NCBI GenBank assembly: GCA_014925825.1
Contig: JACGCK010000129.1
Coordinates: 1-64,000, forward strand
Direction of reading: 5' to 3'
Length of the DNA: 64,000 nucleotides
Origin: Pholiota molesta
Taxonomy: Eukaryota; Basidiomycota; Agaricomycetes; Agaricales; Strophariaceae
Positions 34,904 to 46,216 of the stretch are shown piece by piece. Under the pieces are notes generated by a model. It ran no database searches. It saw only the letters and a list, made by a program, of their open reading frames with translations, and had not been told where the DNA came from. Made by a program: the position numbers and the translations under genes. The first letter of the stretch is position 1. Each line of letters starts with the position of its first letter.

Positions 34904-37900
34904 TTAAATTTGGCCCCCTCCACGAGTCGAAGTAGTCATATAGATAGACTTATCCCATCCATTACGATCTTTAACCCAGGCTTGTCCATCTTTATCAGAA
35001 TGAAAGACAATAGATGCACGTCTACCTTTGAAATGCAGATTAAAATGACTCAATTCACTTGAGCGAAAGAGCACTACATCTCCATGGCGAAGCTCCAACC
35101 GTATGCCTGGCTCCATAAAGCATAGGTCACCACCCTCACAGGCTTCAGAAAGTACCATAACCATGCAAAACTTGAGGTCATTCCAGTCCCGATGAAGATT
35201 TGTCGACACGTTGAAGTTTATGACAAATCCGCTAAAGGGGTAGGCTGGAGAAAAGCCCCCAGCAGGCAGAACGTCTGCAAACTGTGCAATGGCATCGTAC
35301 TCATCAGGAATCAATTGCTTGACCTAAGAAAAAAATTAACAATAGAGAAAGAGTATTTGAAGAAAAGAAAACATACAGCAGTAGCGAGCCATTCAAAGAT
35401 ATCTTCAAAGCTCTCTTCCAGCAATTTATACTGTGTTGAGTGCGTTTGAAGCTCCTTAGACGTTCTAGGAACACATTGGGCAGTCTTGACCTGTTTGCTA
35501 CTGCCTGCTCTTTGATGGGCGGCAGGCTCTATGTCAATAGGAACTTTATCGCCCTATCCAAGAAATTAAAATATGTAAATACAGGAAATAAGACAGAAAA
35601 CATACCCTTTTTGAGTAGCGATTATACCATGAGAAATGCACACTCTCAAAGGTATGCTGATGTTTTGCACTCCATGTATCCGTTTCAACTAGGTTTTCAG
35701 GATATGCAGCTGTGAGATACCGCATTGCCTTTTCCTTGAGCTCGGTAGGCATATCAGGAATGACAATAATCATAGGCTGATCGTTAACGTCATTGATACA
35801 TAGACGTCTGCTCAACAGAGATGAGAAAACAAAATACGCTTTAATAATGGAGACGTACTTGTTGATAATATTCGCAGGAATATGAATGTATTTTTTGCTT
35901 TCGCGATAACCAGAGGCGAGGAGCTGTTTAAGCTATGAAGACAGATCAGACTATGCCAAGGACTAAAAAAGATGATATACCTTGGCTTGGAGATCCTCAA
36001 TCGATATCGCAGCTTCAGCTGCCTGTGCGGGCTTACGCTGTTTTTGTGTTGCAAAGTAGCGATTGCGTGCCTTCCCAGTATGATAATCGACTTTGATGTT
36101 TTTGTCGTCTTTTGGATCGAAAGCAGTGTTGATACAGATTACCTCACTGGGGGCTGGGAGGACAGCCGGAGGAAACATTTCAAAGTCACTGTCATAGTCA
36201 GTCAAAGGTGATAAAGGGGATTCCGTTGACTGGTCAACTCTAAAAGGAGCAATAGACCCATCAGCTGTGGGCATTAATGAAAGAGTAGCATGGTTGATGA
36301 GATAAAATGGTTGCGGATGCAGATAATTGGGTAATGAGGTATAACAGGATGACCAAACATCTGAGCGAGGTCTCAAAATTGTACTAGCTCACATTTTAGT
36401 AGGGATTGATGTAGAAGAAAGAAAGAGACTCACTCAAAAATCATCTGGTTGAAAAACATGTCTGAACGCGCAAAATCCCCAAATTCTACTGTGGGTAGAG
36501 TATTCTGACTTTTCAGGAGAGGTTGGTTGAACATTGTAGAGAATGTGATTCGATATTTATTCCTCATTCTGGAAATAGCAGGAATAATATCTTTGATGAC
36601 CAACTGGCCATCAACGCTATCTAGAATCATATAAGCATTGAAAATAAAGGCTAAAGAGATATGAACATACTGGGATCTGGGCATCTAATAACATAGTTTA
36701 CTCTCATTAGAACATCAGCAGTCAATTCACTCCGTCGAATACGTCCTCGAAGTTCCGCTGCAGCAACAGCGGCTAACAAGAACATAGTCCCTACAGATAT
36801 GACATTAGAGCTCAGAAATAGATTTGATGTATAGCCTACACACCTGCATTCGCCAAGATGGTATATTTATTTCCATCGCGAAAGTACCGGTAAAGCGTGG
36901 ATACATGTTTGCTGCATTTGATTGATTCCAGAACAGCGTTTGTCGTAGACTGTTTTGAAAGAGAAACACTAGAGAAAATTGTTAGATAGGTTCCCCTCAA
37001 AAAAGAAAAAGACGTACCTGATTACTTTATTGCGAAACTGGATACAATTCACCATATAGATGAAATCCATAGTCACGGCGCTTGCATCAGCTCGCATACA
37101 GCGATCTGCAAGGCTGTCCAAGGAATCAACGGCCATTAACAATGGCGCAGGGTTAGTTGCCTTGCCTAAAAGTGCATCGAATATGTCAGCGATGCTTTGT
37201 CGCTTGTTAGATTCACATTGTTGGCAAGCAATAGAAAGTTGGAACAGGAAGGTGGAGGCAGCCGCACTGAGGGTCTGTTTTTCGTGTACTGGCTCCGAAT
37301 TGACCACAGCAGGGGCATAGGTGCATGTATCTTCTTGCGCTTCTTCTTCTTCTTCTTCACCCATAAATGCGTTATTGGACTGGCAGGATGTACTTTGAGC
37401 TGCCAAGCGTGCCAGTATTCCTCCACGCCAACAAACCCATCCGCCTCCGCCTCCTCCTCCTCCTCCTCCTCCACCACCACCACCACCACCACCACCACCT
37501 CCTCCTCCTCCTCCTCCTCCTCCTCCTCCTCCTCCTCCTCCTCCTTGTCCTCGTCCTCCAAATTGATTGGCATTGCCCATACCTAGTCCAGGCAAGCCAT
37601 TATTGAGCCAGCGACGGAGCTCCTCATCATCGTCATCGTCTTCATCACCTGCATCTTCATCATCATTGCCCCCCTCAGCATCCTGCTGGCCATCCACCTC
37701 ATTGGGATGTTCCTGGTCATCCTTATCAGGCTGTTGGTTCTGCATGTGATAGTTTGCGAGATGGTAAAATGCGGAAGCGTAGTGGTGTATGAAGATATCG
37801 TCCGTAGTATTGGGGGATTTAGCAAGGTCGGCAGAGCTATCCAGAGGCTCGCTGTCTTTAGTCATGTCCCCGACGCGAATAGCAACCATCCGACGAATAT

Positions 37901-38691
37901 CATGGGCAGCCACAGAGTCATGTTTAGCATAGGCTAGCACAAAGTGGCGAAATATTTGGGCAGTCGCATAGGCCAGATCATGGTCTTCCTCGGTGTAGAA
38001 TGCTACAATGTTCTCTTTGACGTAATTGGAATCCATAGGGACCTCAGAGCAGGCCTGCTGTAGAGAAGGGCATGGGCTAGAGGTCAGGAATAGGCGCGAA
38101 GGTGGATTTCCAAGATCAGAGGGTTGGGCAGGGGCTACAGATTGACCACGGCAATTCTTAGAATACGGGCTATAGCGGGCATGATGCGCCACTAATCTTT
38201 GAGCACCTGATGTTCGACGGACTGGCGTTTGCGGTACAGATAAACTTTGCGACTCGTATTGAGGCCAATTGAGATGAGCATGCCTGGAATTGGGTGTAGC
38301 AAGAGGGGAACTGTGAGGGCTAGAAGCAGCAAAGGGAGAAGAGGGTGGTAGATTCGGGGAAAAAGTCTAGATGGCAGGACATAAGTTTGTACCCATTGAT
38401 CATGCGACGGAATACGAACTTTCAGGAACATGAACTCCGAATTATCTGGTGCTATGGGCGACGTAACGGCGGCATGGCTAGAGGGCTGCAATGTGAAATC
38501 AAGGTTCAGTTGGACAACGGTTGGGTAAAGCTTTAAAGACTTACTGGAGATAGAATACCAAAACAACGATTGACAGGTAGAGATGCCTCCAATTTCGAGG
38601 CTATAGTGGCAAGATCATTTGGAAGACTGCTGTTTTGCTTGAGATAAGCCAAAAGGGCTGTAGTCTCAGCAGGATCTAGCAAAGCTGTCAT
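34904..38691 (-). CDS. TET/JBP-family 2OG-Fe(II) dioxygenase with long N-terminal extension, about 1,107 aa
   Basis: Ten exons: 38691-38545, 38485-37018, 36968-36844, 36790-36671, 36620-36434, 36383-35981, 35932-35859, 35807-35606, 35553-35377, 35323-34904. The last exon holds the dioxygenase core: FVINFNVSTNLHRDWND (iron-binding H-x-D), GGDLCFMEPGIRLELRHGD, ELSHFNLHFKGRRAS (distal His and 2-oxoglutarate-binding Arg) and VKDRNGWDKS. Fungal TET/JBP enzymes oxidise 5-methylcytosine or related bases in DNA. Activity here is inferred from the motifs. The large second exon encodes an acidic linker and a poly-glycine tract, then a conserved-looking block continuing through exons 3-6 that I do not recognise. 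That exon is one base short of frame: an apparent T deletion in a T-run near 38,365. All other junctions are in phase. Confidence 0.85.
37441..37560 (-). repeat. Trinucleotide microsatellite encoding poly-glycine
   Basis: About 40 CTC/CAC-type triplets (plus-strand view) encode an almost pure glycine run of roughly 35 residues inside the TET/JBP protein. It is in frame as read, but the length is probably polymorphic and hard to sequence. Confidence 0.85.
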
Positions 38692-38998
38692 GCGGCCCGG
38701 AGAATACTTCGCGCAGAGTGGTTCAGAGTCTGGAGGGTGTAAATTACCCCGGGGCGCTGGCAAGCTGAAAGTCTAGTCCCACGGTTTTGAAAGGGGTACT
38801 TGCTGACTAACACATCTCGTCTCTTCCAAGTTTTCACATATAGTTCCTTAAAGCACTATACTCCAGAAGTTAGAAAATAAATATGAGCAATAACATGTCT
38901 ATTGACATCTGAATCACCCCTAGTTTACATGAGTAGCACTCTATCCTGAATAAGAGTTCAGTAAAGCATGAGATCAAAGACTTTAACGGCAAAACTTA

Positions 38999-39980
38999 CT
39001 ACTGGATATTGTAGTCAAGATCCATACCAAGGTTTGCGTAGATGTAGTCAACGAGAGCTTCAACATCTTGTTTCGAGGTTTGGTTGAAAGGAATGACGGT
39101 GAGAGACGAACCACAACTACTGAAAGACTGGAAGATGCCCTGATAGTATTCGACCGTCTTGCGGCTGTAGCTAGATTTGACGACAGACCACAACTTCAAA
39201 ACATCGTCTTGGACCTTCTGGATGTTGATGGCTCCGGACACGGTATCTCCGCTAGCCATCTCTTCAACATAAGCTTCGAGCTTGCGAACGTTTTCACGAA
39301 CGACTTGCGTATGTTTGATTTCACCCTTTTCGGTGACTGGTTACTTCGGTGTGAGGAGCGGTGGGGAAAGTGACTAAAGGAAAATATATCAGTGGAAGTA
39401 CAAAAACGTCAACTGTGCAAATGCGTACCATCTTTGTAGAGTGGGGGTGTGCCAACAACCTCGCGTGTGTTATCGATGAGTTGCTGACCAAATTCCTTCG
39501 CCAACCTCTATGTCTTGCCCTTTGAAGGATCCGTCCGATCAATGTTGTACTGCATGTACTGGAGCATGTCAGGATCAGCACAATTTAGAAGGGCGATACA
39601 ACGAGCAGTGATTTCGCAATCGACAGTGGTAAGACGGCCAAAGATGATGTCGTAGAACATGATGAGCGCATCCTGGCGAACCCAATTCCACGATGAATCG
39701 AAGTGACGAGCCTTCAAGATATCGAAGCGGGGCTGGATTCCATCGAGGTACGCATCGCCGTGCTCGCGAGTGATGCTGTGTGCTGATCGGCTTGGAACTT
39801 GAGGAGCTCCTCGCTGTTGATAACAGCGCCACCTCCAGCGGCGCCACCGCTCCAGGGCGGAAAGAGAGATCTTCAATGCTAGCCACAGGGCCGGAAGGTG
39901 CAGCAACAGTGATAGGAGCAGCCGCGGCAGCAGCAGAAGTTGCAGCGGCAGTGGGCGCGGCTGAAGAGTGTTGGCAGTAA
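38999..39980 (-). pseudogene. FAS2 (fragment): Captured fragment of fatty acid synthase alpha subunit (FAS2)
   Basis: On the minus strand, in order, it shows SGPVASIEDL (ACP-proximal linker), VINSEELLKFQADQH in another frame, HGDAYLDGIQPRFD with [48 protein letters not shown] after a retained intron, and finally [13 protein letters not shown] and [18 protein letters not shown]. These are landmarks of the fungal type I synthase alpha chain up to the ketoreductase region. ACP and intervening segments are deleted, one TAG interrupts the frame and several slips are present, so it cannot make a working enzyme. The intron shows capture of genomic DNA, not of a spliced transcript. The 5' side is fused to a topoisomerase III fragment. 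Confidence 0.85.
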
Positions 39981-39984
39981 ATGC

Positions 39985-41216
39985 CGGCAGCTTTGTCGTT
40001 CGCGCCAGCACCAAAGCTGCGAGATCGTTTGCTACCCGAGGAATCACCTTGCCCTCCAGGACATACTGTAAGATACATTATTAACTTGAAATGCATCGCC
40101 AACACGTATAAAGAAAGCATACCATTTGCAAAATGGCCCTCTTCGCCACACTAGTTCGATTCGTCAATCGACGCTGCTACCATGAATAAAAGGATGAGGA
40201 ATACCTTGTAACATGAGCCAGAAGCACCGCCGCTATTGAATGATGGAGTAGCGCCCGCACTTCTACCCACTGGTCCACTAGAGGTTCGCGGAGGTTCATC
40301 GTCCCATTCAAAAAATGTGCATGGCGATTGGTCGGCAAGCTTTCTGCACTTCCAGAACTTTCGTCCTTTATTTGGGCCTTCTTTCTGCGTTGTGAGCATG
40401 ATTCCATCTTCTTTACAATTACATTGTCGTGCCTCTCCACCATCATTGTTTGTCTAACAGAAGCTCAGTTCGCATCGGCGCGGAAGAAAATATCAGACTT
40501 ACTGTAGAATATGGGCGTTTCGCAGGAACGCTCGCCACTCCTTCATCAACCCATTGGAAGAAATCGCATGTACGCATGTCGCATGTCCAGAACTTCCTGC
40601 CTTTTGAAGCGGTGTCTGCGGTAACCGTCCTCTGACCAGCAGGCACGTCACAGCGACACAAGTTTATACCATCGTCTGTCATTGAGTTGCTTCGATTGTA
40701 ATCAGCTCGAGGTGGTGGTGGTCGTGGTCGTCTTGCAGATGAAGTCGACGCGGCGGCGGGCGGAGGACCGGCTTGCCAGGTTGGAGACATATATAAAGGC
40801 GCTGTCTGGCGTGAGCTGGAGCCTACGGCAGTCGACGATGTTGTCTATATACTGGTTGTGGTATAAGAGGTATAATCGCGGTATAATCATCCGAGATGGG
40901 CCGGATTGTAGAGATGAGGTTGCTGTTGTTGCAGTGCGCCCAGTATTAGGCGTAGCGAAGTCGTCGTCTAGAGCAAACAAAAATATTAGACAGTTTTGGA
41001 GACGTCAGTAGGCAAGCATACCATCATCAGAGTCGATGGTTACGAATTCAGCAGAACTAGGTGCACGGCCTCGTCCACGACTGCGCGTTGTTGCTGCAGC
41101 GCCGTGTGTGCCCCTTGCAGCACGTCCGCGTGCAGCTCCACGGCCTCTTGCACTCGAATTTCCGCCTCCTCCGCCTTCGTCGTCGCCTCCATTTCCACCG
41201 CCTCCACCGCCTCTAC
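39985..41216 (-). pseudogene. TOP3 (fragment): Captured C-terminus of DNA topoisomerase III with two GRF fingers and a CCHC knuckle
   Basis: The RG/G-rich stretch ARGRGAARGRAARG (about 41,100) leads through a GTATGC intron into a first GRF zinc finger (INLCRCDVPAGQRTV...TCDFFQWVDE), an intron, a second GRF finger (QCNCKEDGIMLTTQKEGPNKG...CTFFEWDDE) and, across another intron, a CCHC knuckle (CYK-CGEEGHFANVC). This domain order is typical of fungal type IA topoisomerase III tails. The catalytic domains are absent. The open frame continues from SKRSRSFGAGANDK into FAS2-derived sequence near 39,980, creating a hybrid. It may be exonic in a chimeric transcript; no independent start codon is evident. 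Confidence 0.8.
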
Positions 41217-41559
41217 CAGCGCCAGGATGTCGAGGTCAGGTGCCATGCGCCGCCAATCCTGGATCTCGACCTTGTCGCGGACCGCCATTCGTTGCCGTTG
41301 AAGGGAGTTCGTGGAGCTTGAAGGCAATCGTGGACAGTACGTGGGATATTCGGTGTTCGTCACTGTTAGGAGGTGTTAGCGGACATGGCCGGCTGTTCGT
41401 CAACGTTGAAATGGCCGTTCCTCGATGTCGACGGTGGTGTGTCGAAGATCCCGGTCGCCATCAACCGGTGGGAGGTGCTGTGCACGCCTGGCCCGCTCCT
41501 TGGTGTCTTGCCAACTGATCCAGGGTGCGAGAGGCTCTGGTTGAAGGCGCGGATGCTCA

Positions 41560-41776
41560 GGTTTGAACCTGCGGACATGAGACAGACATTATTATTGTCA
41601 GGATTTTGTCTTTGAGAGTGACACAGATACACCGCGCACCATTCAGCCTTGACCCATTGCCCATCCTCTGTCTGCTCATAGATGCCCTCTCTCATGGCTT
41701 CAGCGCCCACTGCTTGTACCTTCCCATTGCAATCGTAGTAGATGATAATGTGAATCTTTCCTATCGTCGCCGCCAT
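41560..41776 (-). pseudogene. Captured N-terminal fragment of an Hsp70-like ATPase
   Basis: The segment encodes IIIYYDCNGKVQAVGAEAM and REGIYEQTEDGQWVKAEW, followed by a GTGCGC...CGCAG intron and FKPEHP. This resembles the start of the atypical Hsp70-like proteins abundant in mushrooms (IPSxxYYDxxGxVxAVGAEA...VEWFKLHLRP). The phosphate-1 loop exon that should precede it is not visible. Confidence 0.7.
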
Positions 41777-43099
41777 AAGGTGCTCTTGGAGGTGTAGGAC
41801 TGGAATATCGCGGTCTTGTGCAGGATAACGTGGCTCTCGATTTGTTGGATAGTACTGATCACGGCCATCAAGATACGTCGTAGGTTTAGACGGCCTGTCT
41901 TGATAATAGCACTCATGCTCTTCAGTGCTAACGAGGGAAGATTATTGGAGAGTGATTTCATTGAAGAACCGGTTGTAGCATACTGCATTGTAGCGGACGA
42001 CGGTCCAGCAGACCTCGTCCGTGCGGCCAATCACGGGCACTCAATCCTTCCTCGGCGGCGTCGTCCCCCTCTGGAATGGTTTCTGTCATTGGTCGAATAC
42101 CGGCCCCGGAGCCGTTAGAGCGCATGCTCGTCGTGCTGCCCTGTCGATGCACTTGATTGACATAAGGCTTCGATGTCATGAGTTCGTCCGCAGGGTTTAC
42201 GCTGGGCTTCCAACCTTTGGGCTGAGTAGAAGGTGATCGAGATGTGTGTCCTCGTTTGGACATGGTCATTGACCTTACAGAACCCCCTGAAGATCTGCCC
42301 AACGAACCCTTCCATGGCTGATCAGCAGCCTTATCAGACGAGTATCTCGTAGTGAGCTTGTTCCTCTACCAGCTTCAAAGCCATTTTCCATAACCTTGCT
42401 AGTCGCTTTCATCTCCTTCAACCTCTTGTCAACAGCGCTTCATCGCCGCTGCTGCCGGCACTGCGCCCTCCTCAAGCAGCCATTCGTGTAACTCCTTTAG
42501 CTGGCTCAGCTGCCCCGCTGCGACCGCCATCCGGCCACCCGCCTGCATGATCTTCTGCTCCAGCGAACAAGGCGGACCAGCTGTCAAACGTTAAGGTTGT
42601 CGGGCGGCTGGAGAGTCTGAATTCAGAGATCATGCAGATTGCGGCGAGCATGATGGAGGAGCTGGCGATTGAGGACAAGCAGATCACAGGCGAAGGAGCA
42701 GAAGTTGAACGAAGCATGGGAAGGGTATACGCCTGTGTAGGATACAGTGGCCGAGGATGGCGGAGCTGTTGAAAAATTCAGAGCACAATGAAGGTCCAAT
42801 ATTGGTGCAGCTGGCAGCGCAAGCGAGTATGGCGTATGGCGGCGTTTCGAGTCGCCAGAGGACGAGCATATGCTGAGCGAGAGATATATGCGCGAGTACC
42901 AGAGCCAGGTGAGTAAGGTTTAAAATCAACAGAAACCTCCGACTAACCACATTATATCAGAAGAACATCGCGGAAGTTGACGGCCGTATTGTCGACGTTT
43001 ACACGGCGGCCGTTCATCGACGTTTTGAAGGCCGTTTCTTGATGTTGCCATTGGTTGCTGATGTCTTGCCTGGCCGTTCTTCGACATTGAAGGCGTCCT
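41777..43099. other. Unassigned filler between captured fragments
   Basis: Short frames on both strands show no recognisable domain. Around 41,390-41,425 and 42,985-43,110 the minus strand shows related Asn-Val-Glu-Glu-Arg-Pro-like units (plus-strand GGCCGTTC-TCGAC-TTGAA), a small interspersed repeat shared by the two Hsp70-like pieces. Confidence 0.4.
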
Positions 43100-43585
43100 T
43101 CAACATTGGCTGCCTTTGGGAGACGTTGACAGCGTGTACTTTGTTGAACATATACTCGCTTGCGGCAAAGCCTCCTACAAGAACGACGTGCTATATCACA
43201 TAGCTCAGACAAGCTGTGGAATGTGCGAAGATATAAGTGACACTTACGGAAATAGGTTTGTGTGTAGTCCATTTCTGATCGAGCACGGCCTTGACGATAC
43301 AGTCGATGGAAGGCTCGAAGAATAATGCAACATCCATCCTATGGATCATAGAGAATGATTAGATGAGAATAGTTGACAGCAAAAGGTTGGAGGGAACAGA
43401 CCCTAGGAGTTCGAGCTGTGCGAAGCGGATGTTATGGCTGGGGTAATTGTTTCTGGTCGTGCCAAACTTGACGTATTGTGGTTCTTCTGCATCTCTGAAT
43501 TGTAATTTCGTGGTCTTGTCGAAGCAGCGCATGATAAGTCCGATATCGTCAGCAAAGAGAGATCCAGCCAGGTAGTCCAACATAA
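43100..43585 (-). pseudogene. Captured C-terminal half of an Hsp70-like ATPase domain
   Basis: On the minus strand it shows GLIMRCFDKTTKLQFRDAEE, YVKFGTTRNN, NIRFAQLELLG, then FFEPSIDCIVKAVLDQKW and LVGGFAASEYMFNKV. These follow the order of the second half of Hsp70-like ATPase domains in mushrooms; LVGGFAAS is the adenosine-binding motif. It lies 5' of the N-terminal fragment on the same strand, so the two pieces are in reversed order or come from different paralogues. The frame changes several times. Confidence 0.75.
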
Positions 43586-43589
43586 CTTC

Positions 43590-44209
43590 GACACAAATGC
43601 GGCCTCAATATTCATCAACGTTTCAAAAATAGACTGCTCAGCCCACATTGCATTCCTAGCAGCTCGTTTCCTCTTGATAATGTATTGGTTCCCATTATCG
43701 CGGCGGATGCATGTAGTGGCATTTGCTGTAGTCCCGGATCTTGATAACCTATCGAACGCGTTGAATTCGAATTCGAAGTCGGAAAGAGCAGCGATTGGCT
43801 GTAAATCATCGATCAGGGAAGGATCAATGTAGAGGAGCGCAAGACCTACCGTAATGGAACAGCGCGACTCTCCATGATCTTCGAGGATGGTCGGTAATCC
43901 GTGAGGAGCTCGCCTCTTCGAAGACAAAATGACAATCTCCTGGTCAATATTGCTGGAAGTGGGACTCTTTCTAATTATCGTAATCTTCGAGCTGCTTTCC
44001 AGCGAAGATGAGACACTGTTGATTGGGAGTGAGACCAAATGGTCAGCCAAGTTGCCAACTGGGAAACTGATAACAATGAGATGAGTAAGTAACTTACCTT
44101 TGCTTGTCTTGGATCTTGGCCTTGACTATCGGAGGACTTGTAGATGAGAGAATTATTGATGTTGCCGATGAGATCCTTGGCTGAGTGACAAAGACTCAGA
44201 GTCAGACAT
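43590..44209 (-). pseudogene. Captured kinase-like N-terminal fragment with its own start codon
   Basis: From an ATG at 44209 (MSDSESLSLS) the frame runs, after one apparent single-base slip and two introns (GTAAGT...TATCAG, GTAGGT...TTACAG), through a Ser-rich leader to DFEFEFNAFDRLSRSGTTA and QYIIKRKRAARNAMWAEQSI, FETLMNIEAAFVSKLCWT. This resembles the N-lobe of a basidiomycete protein kinase: Lys-containing strand, then a helix with conserved Glu. It breaks off into the Hsp70-like fragment near 43,590. The kinase assignment is tentative. Confidence 0.5.
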
Positions 44210-44359
44210 GGTAATGCTGGGTCACGCTTGGGTCACGCGTAAACGCGATGCATTTCATGACTGTTTACTATTTAGGTATTGAATCACGTGCACGTCTTGC
44301 AACGTCGACGGCATAAACTTGAATTTGCAATAGCAGCATACCAGAACTAAGATCAAAGA
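44210..44359. promoter_or_regulatory. Divergent promoter interval between the two transposon arms
   Basis: Only 150 bp separate the minus-strand ATG at 44209 from the plus-strand ATG at 44360. All transposon genes to the left read leftward and all to the right read rightward. GGTCACGC occurs twice (near 44,220 and 44,230). A shared bidirectional promoter is inferred from the layout. Confidence 0.4.
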
Positions 44360-45158
44360 ATGGCAAATTCTTCCCCTAGTGTCATTCCAACCTCTCATCA
44401 AAGCGAAATAGAAGTAGGTCATCAATTCTACCTATTGTGTCTATTTATATTGACTTCTTGTATTATCTGGTGTAGTTTGTTGCAGCAACCCCACCGCCAT
44501 ATCAAACCCCAGAAAGGTACCAGGAGGGTCAATGGAAAGGCCTAACATTTACGGAAGCTCGCCTTCTGTACTTAAGGACCAGAAATTCACTGGGAACACC
44601 ACATAGTGGTATTACCGAATTTCCTCAACCTCCGGTATGATTTCTGTATCGTCTTCTATAACCTATCATTATTAACGTCAAGTTTTAGGGTGCCTCATTA
44701 AATGAGAGCCCAATTATGGCTCAAAAACAACGGGAATCTGCAAGAACTTCGGATTATGAGGTAGGACATCATGTTTTCCTTTTGAGTCATACTAAAGTTT
44801 GATGTATTCATAATAGTATACCCCCTGCTCATCTGCCTATATTTGTGAAGGCTCTGACCTTCTTCCTCCAATCAATATTAGGCCACTGCGTATCAAGCCT
44901 GTCGATCTCATTCCTAACCTTGGTGCCTCAAACAACGTGTTAGCTACAAAGATCCTCTCTCAACAATATGCCATATTGCAACGTAGGATACTGCTCACAC
45001 GTCTGGCGCAGAAAAAATGTGTTTCCAGAGCCATTCTAAAGGGAAGAAGCTCTAAAAAACTCATCAGAGCACAGGTGAAAAATGAAGTGGAACGTAGACA
45101 AATTATTCGAGATCGAAAGGTCTTGAAGAAGAAGATAAAGTTTATTCAAGGAAATTAA
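44360..45158 (+). CDS. Plavaka accessory protein 1, basic C-terminus, 208 aa
   Basis: Exons 44360-44413, 44476-44634, 44689-44760 and 44817-45158 join in frame through three introns of 54-62 nt. The family is not recognised. The N-terminal half is Ser/Pro/Thr-rich with ERYQEGQWKGLTFTEARLLY. The C-terminal 70 residues are strongly basic with leucines at heptad-like spacing (QQYAILQRRILLTRLAQKK, RRQIIRDRKVLKKKI), suggesting a helical nucleic-acid-binding or dimerisation region. The intact four-exon frame in a young element argues that it is functional, perhaps as a transposase cofactor. Confidence 0.7.
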
Positions 45159-45660
45159 TGCACTATAGTGAGTTCTCTAGCTTATTCTTATAAAATCTTG
45201 TATTTATCACTATAACAGAAAAATCCCATTAGATTTATAGCTACAATTTGGATAGGGGAATACGTGTTCTGGCGAGTTGGCTGAGCTTTGTTTTATTAAT
45301 GTGTCTAATTTTAGCCGTGTGAATTCTTTGGCAAGGTGAATGAATCTGAGTGTAATTTCCTAGCTTTTACACCATCCCAGCACCAGGGTCGCAATGTTTG
45401 TATTTCGCACAAGCTATTTGCTGTTTCCAACCTGTCTCTCTGAGTCTTGTTACTTGTATTCCAAACACTTTTGGCCCACTCACCTCTCCTTGCGCCAAGC
45501 CCCAGTGAAAACGCTCCTTTTAGACGCCACTTTGTCTCTGTATTCAGCATTTGCCAGGCTTTCTCTCACCGTAGCATTCATCGTTGACATTCACCCACTT
45601 CATTTCGGTAAATGTCACTCAATGTCAAACGTGTTGATGCTTATCTTCGTTACTTCTTAG
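45159..45660. other. Intergenic interval inside the Plavaka right arm
   Basis: It holds AT-rich sequence with one open frame (45394-45660) that ends in TAG directly before the next ATG and shows no domain. It is probably the promoter of accessory gene 2. Confidence 0.4.
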
Positions 45661-46129
45661 ATGTCTACACACCTCAAATGCCTTGAGTGTGGATATGAAT
45701 ATCTCGCAAGTAGAATGGATACCTTGGAGTATGAAAGTTATTGGGCCGCAGAGCAGAGAAATGGTGGCTTTGTCCGCCTCGGGAAGAAGACCATGCTCAT
45801 CATAACAAACTTTTGTAAGCCTACTATGAGTTACTTTAATACTTATTCATTCCTGACATGTGAACTCTTCCCTAGTTCGGAAGATTGCTTCCAAAATTCG
45901 AAAGCTGCGGCCATGCCAGCACATTCATGTAATTGAATCCGTTGATATGGTCTCTGTCAATTCAGAGGAAACTCCCTCGTTCGTTGACATTTCCGAGAAA
46001 GAAGGGGTTCTGGTGGAGGGAAAAATGTCGTTCCACACAGATGATGATGAGGAAATGGACATTGACATTGCTGATGCAATGGGCGTATATTTCACATACT
46101 ACCGTGACTGTGGCTCTGACGAAAGCTAA
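45661..46129 (+). CDS. Plavaka accessory protein 2, acidic, 135 aa
   Basis: Two exons (45661-45814 and 45876-46129) join through a 61-nt intron with GTAAGC donor and CCCTAG acceptor; the frame ends in TAA. The family is not recognised. It has a CLECG pair at residues 7-11 that could be half a zinc site, a basic middle (FRKIASKIRKLRPCQH), and an acidic C-terminal third (DDDEEMDIDIAD). It ends 88 bp before the transposase ATG and is probably a separate transcript. Confidence 0.6.
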
Positions 46130-46216
46130 ACAGCATTTACGCTAGATCCCCTTCTTTGTTCATTGCTATCGCGCTTTATCCTGCTCTCACTCTGTCCATC
46201 TACATTTTGCAATAAA

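Noticed and set aside
38999..41220. Functional fatty acid synthase or topoisomerase gene
   Set aside because: Catalytic domains are missing, an in-frame TAG and several slips occur, and the two fragments are fused.
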